A stretch of DNA of 6,208 nucleotides from Planctomycetales bacterium. Lineage in GTDB: Bacteria; Planctomycetota; Planctomycetia; Planctomycetales; Planctomycetaceae. The DNA lies in contig JAGVKR010000133.1 in assembly GCA_020050375.1 (NCBI GenBank), forward strand, positions 1 through 6,208, given 5' to 3'. Under the pieces are notes generated by a model, which was not told where the DNA came from, did no database searches, and saw only the letters and a list, made by a program, of their open reading frames with translations. Numbering within the stretch: position 1 is the stretch's first letter; every line of letters begins with the position of its first letter. Shown one piece after another: positions 1-5,577 of this stretch. Both the position numbers and the translations under genes were made by a program.

Positions 1-118
1 GCCGATCGTCTGCTCCGCCAGCTCGTGGGCCACGCTCGGCCTGGCGCGGCTCGTGCCGAAGGGGGCGGCAGCCGTAGCGGGCGCACAGCCGTAGGTGAGT
101 TGTGAGTTGAGGTCGTAT
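1..118. other. Window edge, no assignable gene
   Basis: This is the sequence downstream of the prenyltransferase-repeat gene. Both strands have a frame open to the window edge: plus frame 1 closes at 103-105, and a minus frame runs leftward off the edge. Neither has a start with a ribosome binding site or a recognisable protein motif. A direct repeat CAGCCGTAG occurs at 69-77 and 86-94. A gene could begin beyond the edge, but nothing here supports one. No clear intrinsic terminator is visible after the stop at 119. Confidence 0.5.
95..108. repeat. Two-copy heptad tandem repeat
   Basis: GTGAGTT is repeated twice in perfect tandem just downstream of the prenyltransferase-repeat gene and is followed by the weaker unit GAGGTCG. 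The seven-base period matches the longer heptad array on the other side of the same gene (908-942). Such degenerate heptads are common between planctomycete genes as I recall them. No function is known to me. Confidence 0.6.
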
Positions 119-835
119 TCAGCGCTGATAAATCGGCAGGAGCTGGTACGGCGGAGTCAAGGCGAGGATCGCCAGGGCCGACGAATAGGCGTTTCCGTAG
201 CGCGTCGTATCGCCGCTTCCTTCGCGATTCCACGAACCGTCGGGTCGCTGATTCCGGGCCAGCGTGCTCATAAGCGGCGGATAGAAACGACTCCAGTGCT
301 CGCCCCCGAGCTGGAACATCGCCTGGCTGCAGTAATAGGCGCTGTAGACTTCGCTCAACATCAAACCGGCAATTCCGTGGTTGTACGATCCGGCGTGCGA
401 GACGCCGTGCGAGACGAGCGTGGGCTCGACCTGTTGGATCGTGAGCAAGCCGTCGGTCCGCTGCTGCGACAAGACGAATTCAATGCCGCGCTGAACGTGC
501 CGGCCGTAGGGCCCTTCGTTCGGCAGATGTCCGCGCGACAGGAAGGCCAGGACGCACAAGCCAGTCACGCCGGGCTTGGCATGCGGCAACGTGGGGAACG
601 AGCCGTCGACCTCCTGCTGCGTTGCCAGAAACGCGAGGCCATTGTCGACCGTCGGGTCGAGCTGTTTCCATTGCGCGACGGACAACTCCAACGCGGGCTT
701 GCTATCGCGATCGGACGACTTTCGAACGGGAGGATTCTCCGACCGCAAGGACGATGAACCGCCGACCAGCATCAGCACTGCCAGAATGAGGTGAAGAACG
801 TATGCGGAGGTCACAGCTCGCATTCGACGCATCAT
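119..835 (-). CDS. Secreted prenyltransferase/squalene-oxidase-repeat protein, apparently internally deleted
   Basis: The protein has 238 residues. It starts with a basic stretch (MMRRMR) and a hydrophobic segment at about 11-26, which is a probable signal peptide or membrane anchor, so it should act outside the cytoplasm. The rest has helical repeats of the alpha/alpha-toroid type, with QW-like motifs Q73-DGSF80, Q124Q-TDG129 and N195QRPDGSW202. It ends in PPYQLLPIYQR, a C-terminus I associate with planctomycete members of this family. Their substrate is unknown and they are not established cyclases; no DXDD-type cyclase motif is seen. I chose the ATG at 835 over the one at 892 because AAAGG lies six bases upstream and the signal peptide then starts properly. 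SEVY164 runs directly into SAYYCSQAMFQLGG, two segments normally separated by roughly 100 or more residues in the relatives I recall. The toroid may therefore lack its middle repeats. The frame is open throughout, so it is called as a gene, but it may be non-functional. Confidence 0.8.
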   Translation of the reverse strand: MMRRMRAVTSAYVLHLILAVLMLVGGSSSLRSENPPVRKSSDRDSKPALELSVAQWKQLDPTVDNGLAFLATQQEVDGSFPTLPHAKPGVTGLCVLAFLSRGHLPNEGPYGRHVQRGIEFVLSQQRTDGLLTIQQVEPTLVSHGVSHAGSYNHGIAGLMLSEVYSAYYCSQAMFQLGGEHWSRFYPPLMSTLARNQRPDGSWNREGSGDTTRYGNAYSSALAILALTPPYQLLPIYQR

Positions 836-841
836 CAACCA

Positions 842-846
842 CCTTT
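842..846 (-). promoter_or_regulatory. Ribosome binding site deciding the start at 835
   Basis: AAAGG on the minus strand lies six bases before the ATG at 835-833. The in-frame upstream ATG at 892 has no comparable site at normal spacing, and using it would put 19 non-hydrophobic residues before the signal segment. Confidence 0.55.
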
Positions 847-907
847 CGACGGACACTCGCTGCTCGCACAGGATACCGAGCACACGACTCATCCGCCGTC
901 ACATCGC

Positions 908-942
908 CAACTCCACACTCCGAATTCCGAACTCCGCATTCC
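908..942. repeat. Degenerate heptad tandem array
   Basis: There are five consecutive seven-base units on the plus strand: CAACTCC, ACACTCC, GAATTCC, GAACTCC and GCATTCC, with consensus close to GAACTCC. Weaker units (CACTTCG, CTTTCCG, CTCTCCC, TTCTCAC) keep the same phase to about 970, so the array runs into the stop codon of the peptidase gene. It fills much of the spacer between the peptidase stop and the prenyltransferase-repeat start. I see no protein-coding role; replication slippage is a likely origin. Confidence 0.7.
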
Positions 943-966
943 CACTTCGCTTTCCGCTCTCCCTTC

Positions 967-3108
967 TCACTTGCGACCCTCCGCGCCGCCACTCATCCCC
1001 AATTGCCACGCCAGAAAGGCGTAGACGTCGGCGTCCTGCGCGATGCGTTCGGCGAGGGGCGTTCCCATGCCGTGGCCGGTGTCGAAGCTGTAGCGAAGCA
1101 GCGCCGGCTTTGCCGAACCGGAAGGGGCTGCGGCCTGTAGGCGGGCGACAAACTTTCGGGAATGGTGCGGGTCGACCCGTCCGTCGTTGTGGCCGGTCAG
1201 CAGGAGACACGCTGGATAGGTCGTGCCATCCTGAACATGGTGGTAGGGGGAATAGGCGAACAGCGCGTCGAACTGCGGGCGGTCCTTGACGGTCCCGAAC
1301 TCGGTGACGTTGAACGCACCATTCGGGTGCAGCTCGACGCGAAGCATGTCGAACAGGCCGACGTGGGCGATAACGGCGGCGAAGAGCGCCGGGTGTTGCG
1401 TGAGGGCGGCCCCCATCAAGAGGCCCCCGTTACTCCCCCCTTCGATCGCGAGTTTTTTGGGGTTTGTGTAGCGGCGATCGATGAGGTGCTGCGCGCAGGC
1501 CGCGAAATCGTCGAACACGTTTTGCTTGCGGGTGAGATGGCCCGCTTTGTGCCAGTCTTCGCCGAATTCGCCGCCGCCGCGGAGGTTGGCGATCACCAAC
1601 ACGCCGCCACGATCGAGCCACACCTTGCGGCTGGGACGAAACGCCGGCGAGAGGCTGATTCCATAACCACCGTAGCCGTAGAGCAGGGTGGGGTTCGCGC
1701 CGCTCAGCTCGATCCCTTTGCGGCGGAGGATGTTCAGCGGGACGCGCGTGCCGTCTTTCGAGGTGGCGAACTCGCGGACGACTTCGCAATCGCTGAAATC
1801 GGCCGGCGTCGTGCGGAACAGGGCGGTTCGCGTGCTCTTGCCGCTTTTCGGGTCGAACCGATACCAGGCGGCCGGTTCGAGAAAGCTCTCGGTGCGAAAG
1901 AGAACGACATCGCCTTCGAGCTTGACCACTTGACCGATCGACGAGATCGGTTTCGTCTCCGGGACCGACAGCGGTTTGCCGTCGTGGTCGAAGGCGCGCA
2001 ACTGTGACGGTCCGCCGGCCAAGTCGACGACATAGAGCATGCTCCGCGTCGGGGTGAGGCTGCGGATCACGAGGTCGGATTCAGGGACGATCGTTTTCGC
2101 AGCGGCGAGCTGCGGCTTGTCTCTCGGCAGCCGCTGAATCTTCCCCTTGGGCGTGCCTTGGTGAGAGAGGAGAAACAGCGTGCCCTCCGGCCCGAATTTG
2201 ACCTGGGGAACAAGATCGGAGAATTTCGTGATCTGTGTCCAATCGCCCGACGGGCCGAGCAGGTAATGCGCGAACTCGCCTCCGTCGCCGTTGGCAACCG
2301 TCGCCAGGACCCAGCGGCCGTCTTCGGAAGCGTCGAGATCAATTTCGGCAATGCGCGGAAAGTCTTTCCCCAGCACATAGCGGTCCTGCTCGGGGGGAGT
2401 TCCCAGTTTGTGGAAGTAGATCTGCTGGTAGAAGTTTTGGTCGGCGGGCGGACGCTCGTCGCCGCGCGGATAACGCGTGTACCAGAAGCCAGTGGAATCG
2501 GCATTCCAGGCGACGCTTCCGCCTCCCGTCGGATAATTGACGCGGGGGACGACGTCTTTGAGCATGCACCCGGTTTCAGTCTCGAACACCGAAACGGAGC
2601 CATCCTCGCTGCCTCCTTTCGAGAGACAGACCGCGACCAGCTTGCCGTCGTGCGAAGGGACGTAAAAGTCCATCGCCGTCGCATCTTTAGAGTCGAACTG
2701 ATGCGGATCGACGATGATCTTCGTGGATTCGAGATCGTCGGCCGAGCGGAGGGCGATCAGCAGGGGCTGGTTGCGGGGAGGCTGCTGCTTGAGGGCAAAC
2801 AGGCGGCCTCCCGCGCTGCTCAGCCCGAGATAGTCGGGCGAGGCGCCGAGGTTCAGCTCTTCCAGTCGCTTTGCAAATCTGGACCGATCGGGCAACGCTT
2901 CGAGCACCTGACGCGTGTGCGCGCTTTGCTCTTCGCTCCAGCGGCGAACCTCGGGATCGTCGCCGTTTTCCAGCCAGCGATAGTCGTCGGTGACTTCGAT
3001 CCCGAAATAGGTATCGGTCGCGGGATGTTTGGGCGTCCGTGGCATGTCGGCTGCGGCGAAGGTCGCGGCGAACAGCAGCCCGATGAGCAAGCGACGGGTG
3101 CGGATCAT
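967..3108 (-). CDS. Prolyl oligopeptidase, S9A family, secreted
   Basis: This 713-residue serine peptidase cleaves oligopeptides after proline, and its length is normal for the S9A family plus a leader. Residues 1-20 (MIRTRRLLIG then LLFAATFAAA) form a clear signal peptide, with cleavage likely after AAA, so the enzyme should be periplasmic or exported. DDYRWLEN (41-48) begins the typical N-terminal segment. The seven-bladed propeller that gates the active site covers roughly 75-430, and the alpha/beta hydrolase domain about 440-705. The catalytic triad is visible: Ser559 in EGGSNGGLL, Asp642 in GHNDGRVDP and His679 in FDTGHGMG. YGYGGYGISL (477-486) and NLRGGGEFG (508-516) are conserved family segments near the oxyanion hole. 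The gene starts 6 bp after the MpsC gene stops, so co-transcription is likely. No frameshift or missing key residue is seen. The exact specificity within S9A (prolyl oligopeptidase versus a related peptidase) is inferred. Confidence 0.95.
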   Translation of the reverse strand: MIRTRRLLIGLLFAATFAAADMPRTPKHPATDTYFGIEVTDDYRWLENGDDPEVRRWSEEQSAHTRQVLEALPDRSRFAKRLEELNLGASPDYLGLSSAGGRLFALKQQPPRNQPLLIALRSADDLESTKIIVDPHQFDSKDATAMDFYVPSHDGKLVAVCLSKGGSEDGSVSVFETETGCMLKDVVPRVNYPTGGGSVAWNADSTGFWYTRYPRGDERPPADQNFYQQIYFHKLGTPPEQDRYVLGKDFPRIAEIDLDASEDGRWVLATVANGDGGEFAHYLLGPSGDWTQITKFSDLVPQVKFGPEGTLFLLSHQGTPKGKIQRLPRDKPQLAAAKTIVPESDLVIRSLTPTRSMLYVVDLAGGPSQLRAFDHDGKPLSVPETKPISSIGQVVKLEGDVVLFRTESFLEPAAWYRFDPKSGKSTRTALFRTTPADFSDCEVVREFATSKDGTRVPLNILRRKGIELSGANPTLLYGYGGYGISLSPAFRPSRKVWLDRGGVLVIANLRGGGEFGEDWHKAGHLTRKQNVFDDFAACAQHLIDRRYTNPKKLAIEGGSNGGLLMGAALTQHPALFAAVIAHVGLFDMLRVELHPNGAFNVTEFGTVKDRPQFDALFAYSPYHHVQDGTTYPACLLLTGHNDGRVDPHHSRKFVARLQAAAPSGSAKPALLRYSFDTGHGMGTPLAERIAQDADVYAFLAWQLGMSGGAEGRK

Positions 3109-3114
3109 AGAGCG

Positions 3115-3495
3115 CTATCTTCTCTTGGTTTCGCGAACCAGAGGCGATTCGGACAGAGTGAAGAGGATGACCTCTTCGCCCGTCACCGTGCTGATGTCGT
3201 GGTGCAGGCTCAGGACCTTGACCCCGGTCACTTTGGCGATCATCGCTTCCAACAAGTGCCGCGCCGTTTCAATGAGGTGCGTTCGAACCTGCTTGAGCAG
3301 ATCCCGCCCCTTGTCGGGTTCGAGGGCTTTGACCAAGTGCTGCTCGGCTGCCGTCAGGACGCCCTGCAAGCGAACCACCAGCAGATCATCGAGCAGGTGG
3401 GTATGCACATCTTTGGGTCCGCGACCCATGTATTCCTGCTCGAAGTGGCTGATTCCCTCGCAAACGGCCGCTTCAATCTCGCCCTGCGTCTTCAT
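3115..3495 (-). CDS. MpsC / DUF2294 family protein
   Basis: This is a 126-residue soluble protein with no signal peptide or membrane segment. MKTQGEIEAAVCEG, FEQEYMGRGP (18-27), DDLLVVRLQGVLTAAE (36-51), an RTHLIETAR helix (71-79) and VLSLHHDISTVTGEEVILFTL (94-114) match the DUF2294 family as I recall it. The family is named for MpsC of the staphylococcal membrane-potential locus mpsABC, where MpsAB has been linked to bicarbonate/CO2 supply; the role of MpsC itself is unclear. No mpsA or mpsB is visible here, so the name should not be read as a function. The ATG at 3495 is chosen over an upstream in-frame ATG at 3552 because GGAGG stands five bases before it and the family homology begins there. 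It is the first gene of a probable operon with the peptidase 6 bp downstream. Confidence 0.88.
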   Translation of the reverse strand: MKTQGEIEAAVCEGISHFEQEYMGRGPKDVHTHLLDDLLVVRLQGVLTAAEQHLVKALEPDKGRDLLKQVRTHLIETARHLLEAMIAKVTGVKVLSLHHDISTVTGEEVILFTLSESPLVRETKRR

Positions 3496-3500
3496 CTGAA

Positions 3501-3505
3501 CCTCC
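3501..3505 (-). promoter_or_regulatory. Strong Shine-Dalgarno site of the MpsC gene
   Basis: GGAGG on the minus strand, five bases (TTCAG) before the ATG at 3495-3493. It is the strongest ribosome binding site in the window and fixes the start. Confidence 0.75.
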
Positions 3506-3594
3506 GATGTGTGTCTCGGCGCGGTGTGAGGCAAGGCACACGGCAGCGACAAGGATCGCGAACTGATGGCGACCTTTCACCAAGGCGCGCAAGG

Positions 3595-3603
3595 ATAATA
3601 ACA
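3595..3603 (-). promoter_or_regulatory. Candidate extended -10 promoter element
   Basis: The minus strand reads TGTTATTAT, which fits the TGn-TATAAT extended -10 pattern, about 100 bp upstream of the MpsC start. The -35 region at 17-18 bp spacing (TCGCAT or ATCGCA) does not resemble TTGACA. It is plausible only because of its position and the GC-rich background. Confidence 0.3.
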
Positions 3604-3758
3604 CACGACCGACGGTGATGCGATTAAGCCCCGCCCGCGGCGTTACGACGCTGCAATCGGTCACATGGAACCGTTGTCATACGACGAATATAAATTGAAA
3701 AGCGCCTTGTCTTCTCGGCGGCGAGCGGTAGGATCAGTGGTGACAGCGCGGAGGTGAC

Positions 3759-3783
3759 GGCTCAAATCCCATCTCCCCGACTA
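3759..3783 (+). other. tRNA 3'-end-like segment, possible attachment-site remnant
   Basis: Plus-strand GGCTCAAATCCCATCTCCCC, followed by GACTA, looks like the T-loop, T-stem 3' strand and acceptor 3' strand of a tRNA, with CTA where CCA would stand. The usual GGTTC is GGCTC here, and the upstream bases (GACGG) do not pair with the T-stem strand CCCAT. No anticodon or D arm follows upstream. It is therefore not a working tRNA. It overlaps the recombinase stop codon (3764-3762), whose last codons, for SRGDGI, are this sequence read antisense. Large serine recombinases can integrate at specific sites, so an att remnant is a reasonable inference; chance resemblance is possible. Confidence 0.4.
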
Positions 3784-5252
3784 TTCTCTGAAACAAGCCC
3801 TTCGGCGAGAACGTCGAAGGGCTTTCTCATTTCAGGGACAAGAGTTACGCCGTCGAGAACGCAGTTCAAAAACACGATTTCGAGCAATCGACGCTTCGCA
3901 GCGTAGTCGGCGGTAAGCCATTGCTCTTTCAGGGTTTGCGAGAGTTCAAAAACTTTCGCCGCCAACTCGGCCGTTTCGTCGTGGGAGCGGTCGAGCACGT
4001 CGAGTTGCAGCTTGATCGAGGCAAGCCGGTCGCGTAGCTCCGTGTGCTTCTTGGCGAAGACTTCCTGGTCGATGTCTTCGGCCAGCCGCATGTTGAGCAG
4101 CCGGTCTTGCTGCTGGATGATGAGCGTTTCCTGCCGGGTCAATTCCTCGCGTTGAGCGCGGCTGTCGGCTTGGGCATCGCGGGTTTGCGACGCCAGCACC
4201 ATGCGGAACCAGTCGCGGACGCCTTCGTCCTCCACCTTCATCTTGCCGAAGATCGCCATGACCTGGGCTTCGATGTCGGCTTCGCGGACGCGGATACGCG
4301 GGTGATCCTCGCGGTTGTAGTAGGTGCAGCGGTAATAGACGTGGTGGCGAACGCCGTCCTTCGTCTTCTTCTTCACCAGCTCGCCCGTGATCGGATGCCC
4401 GCAGTGGCTGCACTGGATCAGTTGCCCGGCATAGGTCAATGTCTGGGAATGGTAAACGTGACCTCCAAGCAGGGCCTGCACCCGGTTCCAGGTGGCCCGG
4501 TCGATTAGCGGCTCATGTTTACCCGGATACCACTCGCCCTTGTGGAGCAGTTCACCGAGATAGGCCCGGTCCTTCAGGATGTTGTGAATCGAGCTACGTG
4601 GGAACTTCGGTTGTGACTTCCGCCATAGGCGGCCTTCGGCGTTGACCCGCTCCGTCACGCCGTCCAGCGTCAGGTTCTCAAAGGCGTAGAGGTGGAAGAT
4701 ACGCTTCACGTTCGCGGCCGCGTCGGGATCAACCTCGACGATGCCACGGCCATCCTTGCGAACGTTGCGATAACCATAGGGAGCCAGGCCGACGAACCAG
4801 CCTTCGTGCACGCGGCGGGATAGCCCCTCGCGGACATCCACCGATTGCTGCTCGGTATAGAAGCTCGCCATGTTGGCAAGCGTCCGCCGCATCATGCGGC
4901 CGGCGGGCGTGTTCTCGGTCGGTTGCGATACGGAAATGAACGGCAGGTTGTATTCGGACTCCAGCCGCTCCAGTTCCACGTAATCGAAAAGGTTGCGGGC
5001 GGCACGGTCCACCTTGTAGAAGAGCAGTCCATCAAGGAAGGCAGCGTTCTTCTTGGCGTAGGCGATCAGCTCGCGGAACGTCTTGCGTTCCTCGCCCTTG
5101 CTGGCGGTTTCCGCGATCTTGAACAGCTTGGCGATTTCGCCGCCGGCCTGGGCCGCGTAGCGTTTCAGCCCGTCTTCCTGCACTTCGAGGGAAAAGCCCT
5201 CGCGTTCCTGTTCCCGGCTGCTGACACGAGCGAGTGCGACGAACTGCTTCAT
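3762..5252 (-). CDS. Large serine recombinase (integrase/resolvase type)
   Basis: This 496-residue enzyme performs site-specific DNA strand exchange through a serine-phosphate intermediate. The N-terminal resolvase domain (about 3-145) has the catalytic serine Ser11 in ALARVSSREQ, with Arg9 beside it, and the KVDRAARN motif (80-87) carrying the active-site arginines Arg83 and Arg86. A recombinase DNA-binding domain follows (about 155-262: APYGYRN, RSSIHNILKDRAYLGEL, ATWNRVQALL). Next is a zinc-ribbon region (about 273-330) with Cys281-x2-Cys284 and Cys309. A helical, coiled-coil-prone stretch spans about 355-445, and the C-terminus follows. The ribbon lacks an obvious fourth cysteine; His317 (DHPR) is a possible substitute. 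The ATG at 5252 is preferred over an in-frame TTG at 5285, because the resolvase fold starts within a few residues of it, although neither has a strong ribosome binding site. No cargo, excisionase or second recombinase is adjacent. The last codons overlap a tRNA-like sequence. It may be a remnant or a minimal mobile element. Confidence 0.93.
   Translation of the reverse strand: MKQFVALARVSSREQEREGFSLEVQEDGLKRYAAQAGGEIAKLFKIAETASKGEERKTFRELIAYAKKNAAFLDGLLFYKVDRAARNLFDYVELERLESEYNLPFISVSQPTENTPAGRMMRRTLANMASFYTEQQSVDVREGLSRRVHEGWFVGLAPYGYRNVRKDGRGIVEVDPDAAANVKRIFHLYAFENLTLDGVTERVNAEGRLWRKSQPKFPRSSIHNILKDRAYLGELLHKGEWYPGKHEPLIDRATWNRVQALLGGHVYHSQTLTYAGQLIQCSHCGHPITGELVKKKTKDGVRHHVYYRCTYYNREDHPRIRVREADIEAQVMAIFGKMKVEDEGVRDWFRMVLASQTRDAQADSRAQREELTRQETLIIQQQDRLLNMRLAEDIDQEVFAKKHTELRDRLASIKLQLDVLDRSHDETAELAAKVFELSQTLKEQWLTADYAAKRRLLEIVFLNCVLDGVTLVPEMRKPFDVLAEGLVSENSRGDGI
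3795..3824. other. Perfect 10-bp hairpin inside the recombinase 3' end
   Basis: AAGCCCTTCG at 3795-3804 pairs perfectly with CGAAGGGCTT at 3815-3824 around a ten-base loop. It encodes KPFDVLAEGL near the recombinase C-terminus. Read on the plus strand it is followed by TCTCATTTC, and on the minus strand by GTTTCAG, so neither side has a strong U-run. It could be a weak terminator or attenuator, or a DNA-level recombination site. It may equally be a by-product of coding. Confidence 0.4.
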
Positions 5253-5258
5253 GGCGAC

Positions 5259-5272
5259 GGGTCGAATGACCC
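5259..5272. promoter_or_regulatory. Small palindrome before the recombinase start
   Basis: GGGTC, a four-base loop and GACCC form a perfect five-base stem ending six bases before the ATG at 5252. In the transcript it would cover the usual ribosome binding position, and as DNA it could be an operator. It is short enough to arise by chance. Confidence 0.25.
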
Positions 5273-5334
5273 TGACGAAGGCCAACGGCGCGACCGACCT
5301 GAATCAGTTGCGAAACGCACACTAACATCAACAG

Positions 5335-5358
5335 AAAAAGTGCCAGGAACCGCAAACA
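5335..5358 (+). repeat. Partial copy related to the 5473-5560 repeat
   Basis: AAAAAGTGCCAGGAACC, then GCAAACA, resembles the left end of the larger element (AAAAAGGGGGACAGGAACC, then TCGCAACA at 5478-5504). Shared blocks are AAAAAG, CAGGAACC and a GCAA-ACA-like tail. It has no matching right arm nearby, so it would be a half copy or an independent relative. Confidence 0.4.
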
Positions 5359-5413
5359 GCGCCGTGACTTATGCCCCGCGTGGGCCGAATTGAGACGCTG
5401 CCCCCCCCCTCAA

Positions 5414-5461
5414 TCCCCCCGCGAACGGGGGGAAGTCGGCACTCTCCCCGTTCGGAGGGAG
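5414..5461. repeat. Twin GC hairpins with alternative pairing
   Basis: The first hairpin is a perfect eight-base stem, TCCCCCCG (5414-5421) with CGGGGGGA (5426-5433), around a CGAA loop. The second pairs CTCTCCCCG (5442-5450) with CGGAGGGAG (5453-5461), with one mismatch, one G-T wobble and a two-base loop. The two can refold together, because CGAACGGGG (5422-5430) is the exact reverse complement of CCCCGTTCG (5446-5454). They resemble dispersed intergenic repeats I recall from several phyla. They could act as a transcription or exonuclease barrier downstream of the acyl-CoA synthetase. Confidence 0.6.
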
Positions 5462-5472
5462 GGCTATCAGCG

Positions 5473-5560
5473 TGTTGAAAAAGGGGGACAGGAACCTCGC
5501 AACACGCGATATTCGGCTGTTTTCGCGCTGGCGACCGGAGCCAGTCCCCGTTTTTCAACA
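5473..5560. repeat. 88-bp imperfect inverted repeat, REP/MITE-like
   Basis: The left arm GTTGAAAAAGGGGGACAGG (5474-5492) and the reverse complement of the right arm GTTGAAAAACGGGGACTGG (5559-5541) agree at 17 of 19 positions; one more T-A pair extends them to 5473 and 5560. Internal bases also pair in part (CTCGC with GCGA, CGCGA with TCGCG), so the whole unit can form a long interrupted hairpin. It begins 17 bp after the acyl-CoA synthetase stop. GGGGACAGG-type palindromes of this kind recur between genes in planctomycetes as I recall, and may be moved by REP-associated transposases. No transposase and no certain target-site duplication is seen here. Confidence 0.7.
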
Positions 5561-5577
5561 GCCATCCCGCCGCGGCG

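Larger units (their letters stand above)
3496..3761. other. Spacer between recombinase and MpsC operon
   Basis: No convincing gene lies in these 266 bp. Short frames on the minus strand here lack family motifs and overlap the MpsC leader. The stretch should hold the promoter of the MpsC-peptidase operon. It contains an extended -10-like motif at 3595-3603 and an AT-rich patch at 3684-3701 (minus strand TATATT at 3692-3687), which stands out from the GC-rich surroundings but lacks a good -35 partner. No clear poly-T terminator follows the recombinase stop. Confidence 0.5.
5253..5577. other. Repeat-rich spacer between acyl-CoA synthetase and recombinase
   Basis: No gene is supported in these 325 bp. 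From right to left it holds an 88-bp inverted repeat, two GC hairpins with a nine-C run (5401-5409), a partial sequence related to the inverted repeat, and a small hairpin just before the recombinase start. Short open frames here come from the repeats and lack ribosome binding sites. A recombinase promoter should lie here, but no good sigma-70 pair was found. Confidence 0.6.

Noticed and set aside
95..757. Plus-strand open frame of 220 codons
   Set aside because: It is antisense to the prenyltransferase-repeat gene, which has a signal peptide, repeat motifs and the family C-terminus.
908..970. CRISPR array
   Set aside because: The unit is only seven bases, degenerate and contiguous, with no spacers and no cas gene.
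1162..2007. Plus-strand open frame of 281 codons
   Set aside because: It lies wholly antisense to the peptidase catalytic region and has no family motif or ribosome binding site.
2158..3618. Long plus-strand open frame of 486 codons spanning the peptidase 5' part, the operon gap and the MpsC gene
   Set aside because: It is antisense to two well-supported genes, has low-complexity composition and no recognisable motif. GC-rich coding DNA readily leaves open frames on the opposite strand.
3715..3783. A complete tRNA gene
   Set aside because: Only the acceptor/T-loop side resembles a tRNA. The T-stem does not pair, and no anticodon arm, D arm or matching 5' acceptor strand is found upstream.
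5320..5350. Sigma-54 promoter upstream of the recombinase (TGGCAC on the minus strand)
   Set aside because: The -24-like TGGCAC is present, but no TTGC-type -12 element stands at the required spacing.
5032..5355. Minus-strand frame starting MRFLALFLLMLVCVSQL, which looks like a signal peptide
   Set aside because: The start is a TTG inside a repeat, and the frame then runs out of phase through the recombinase resolvase domain. The hydrophobic start is probably chance.
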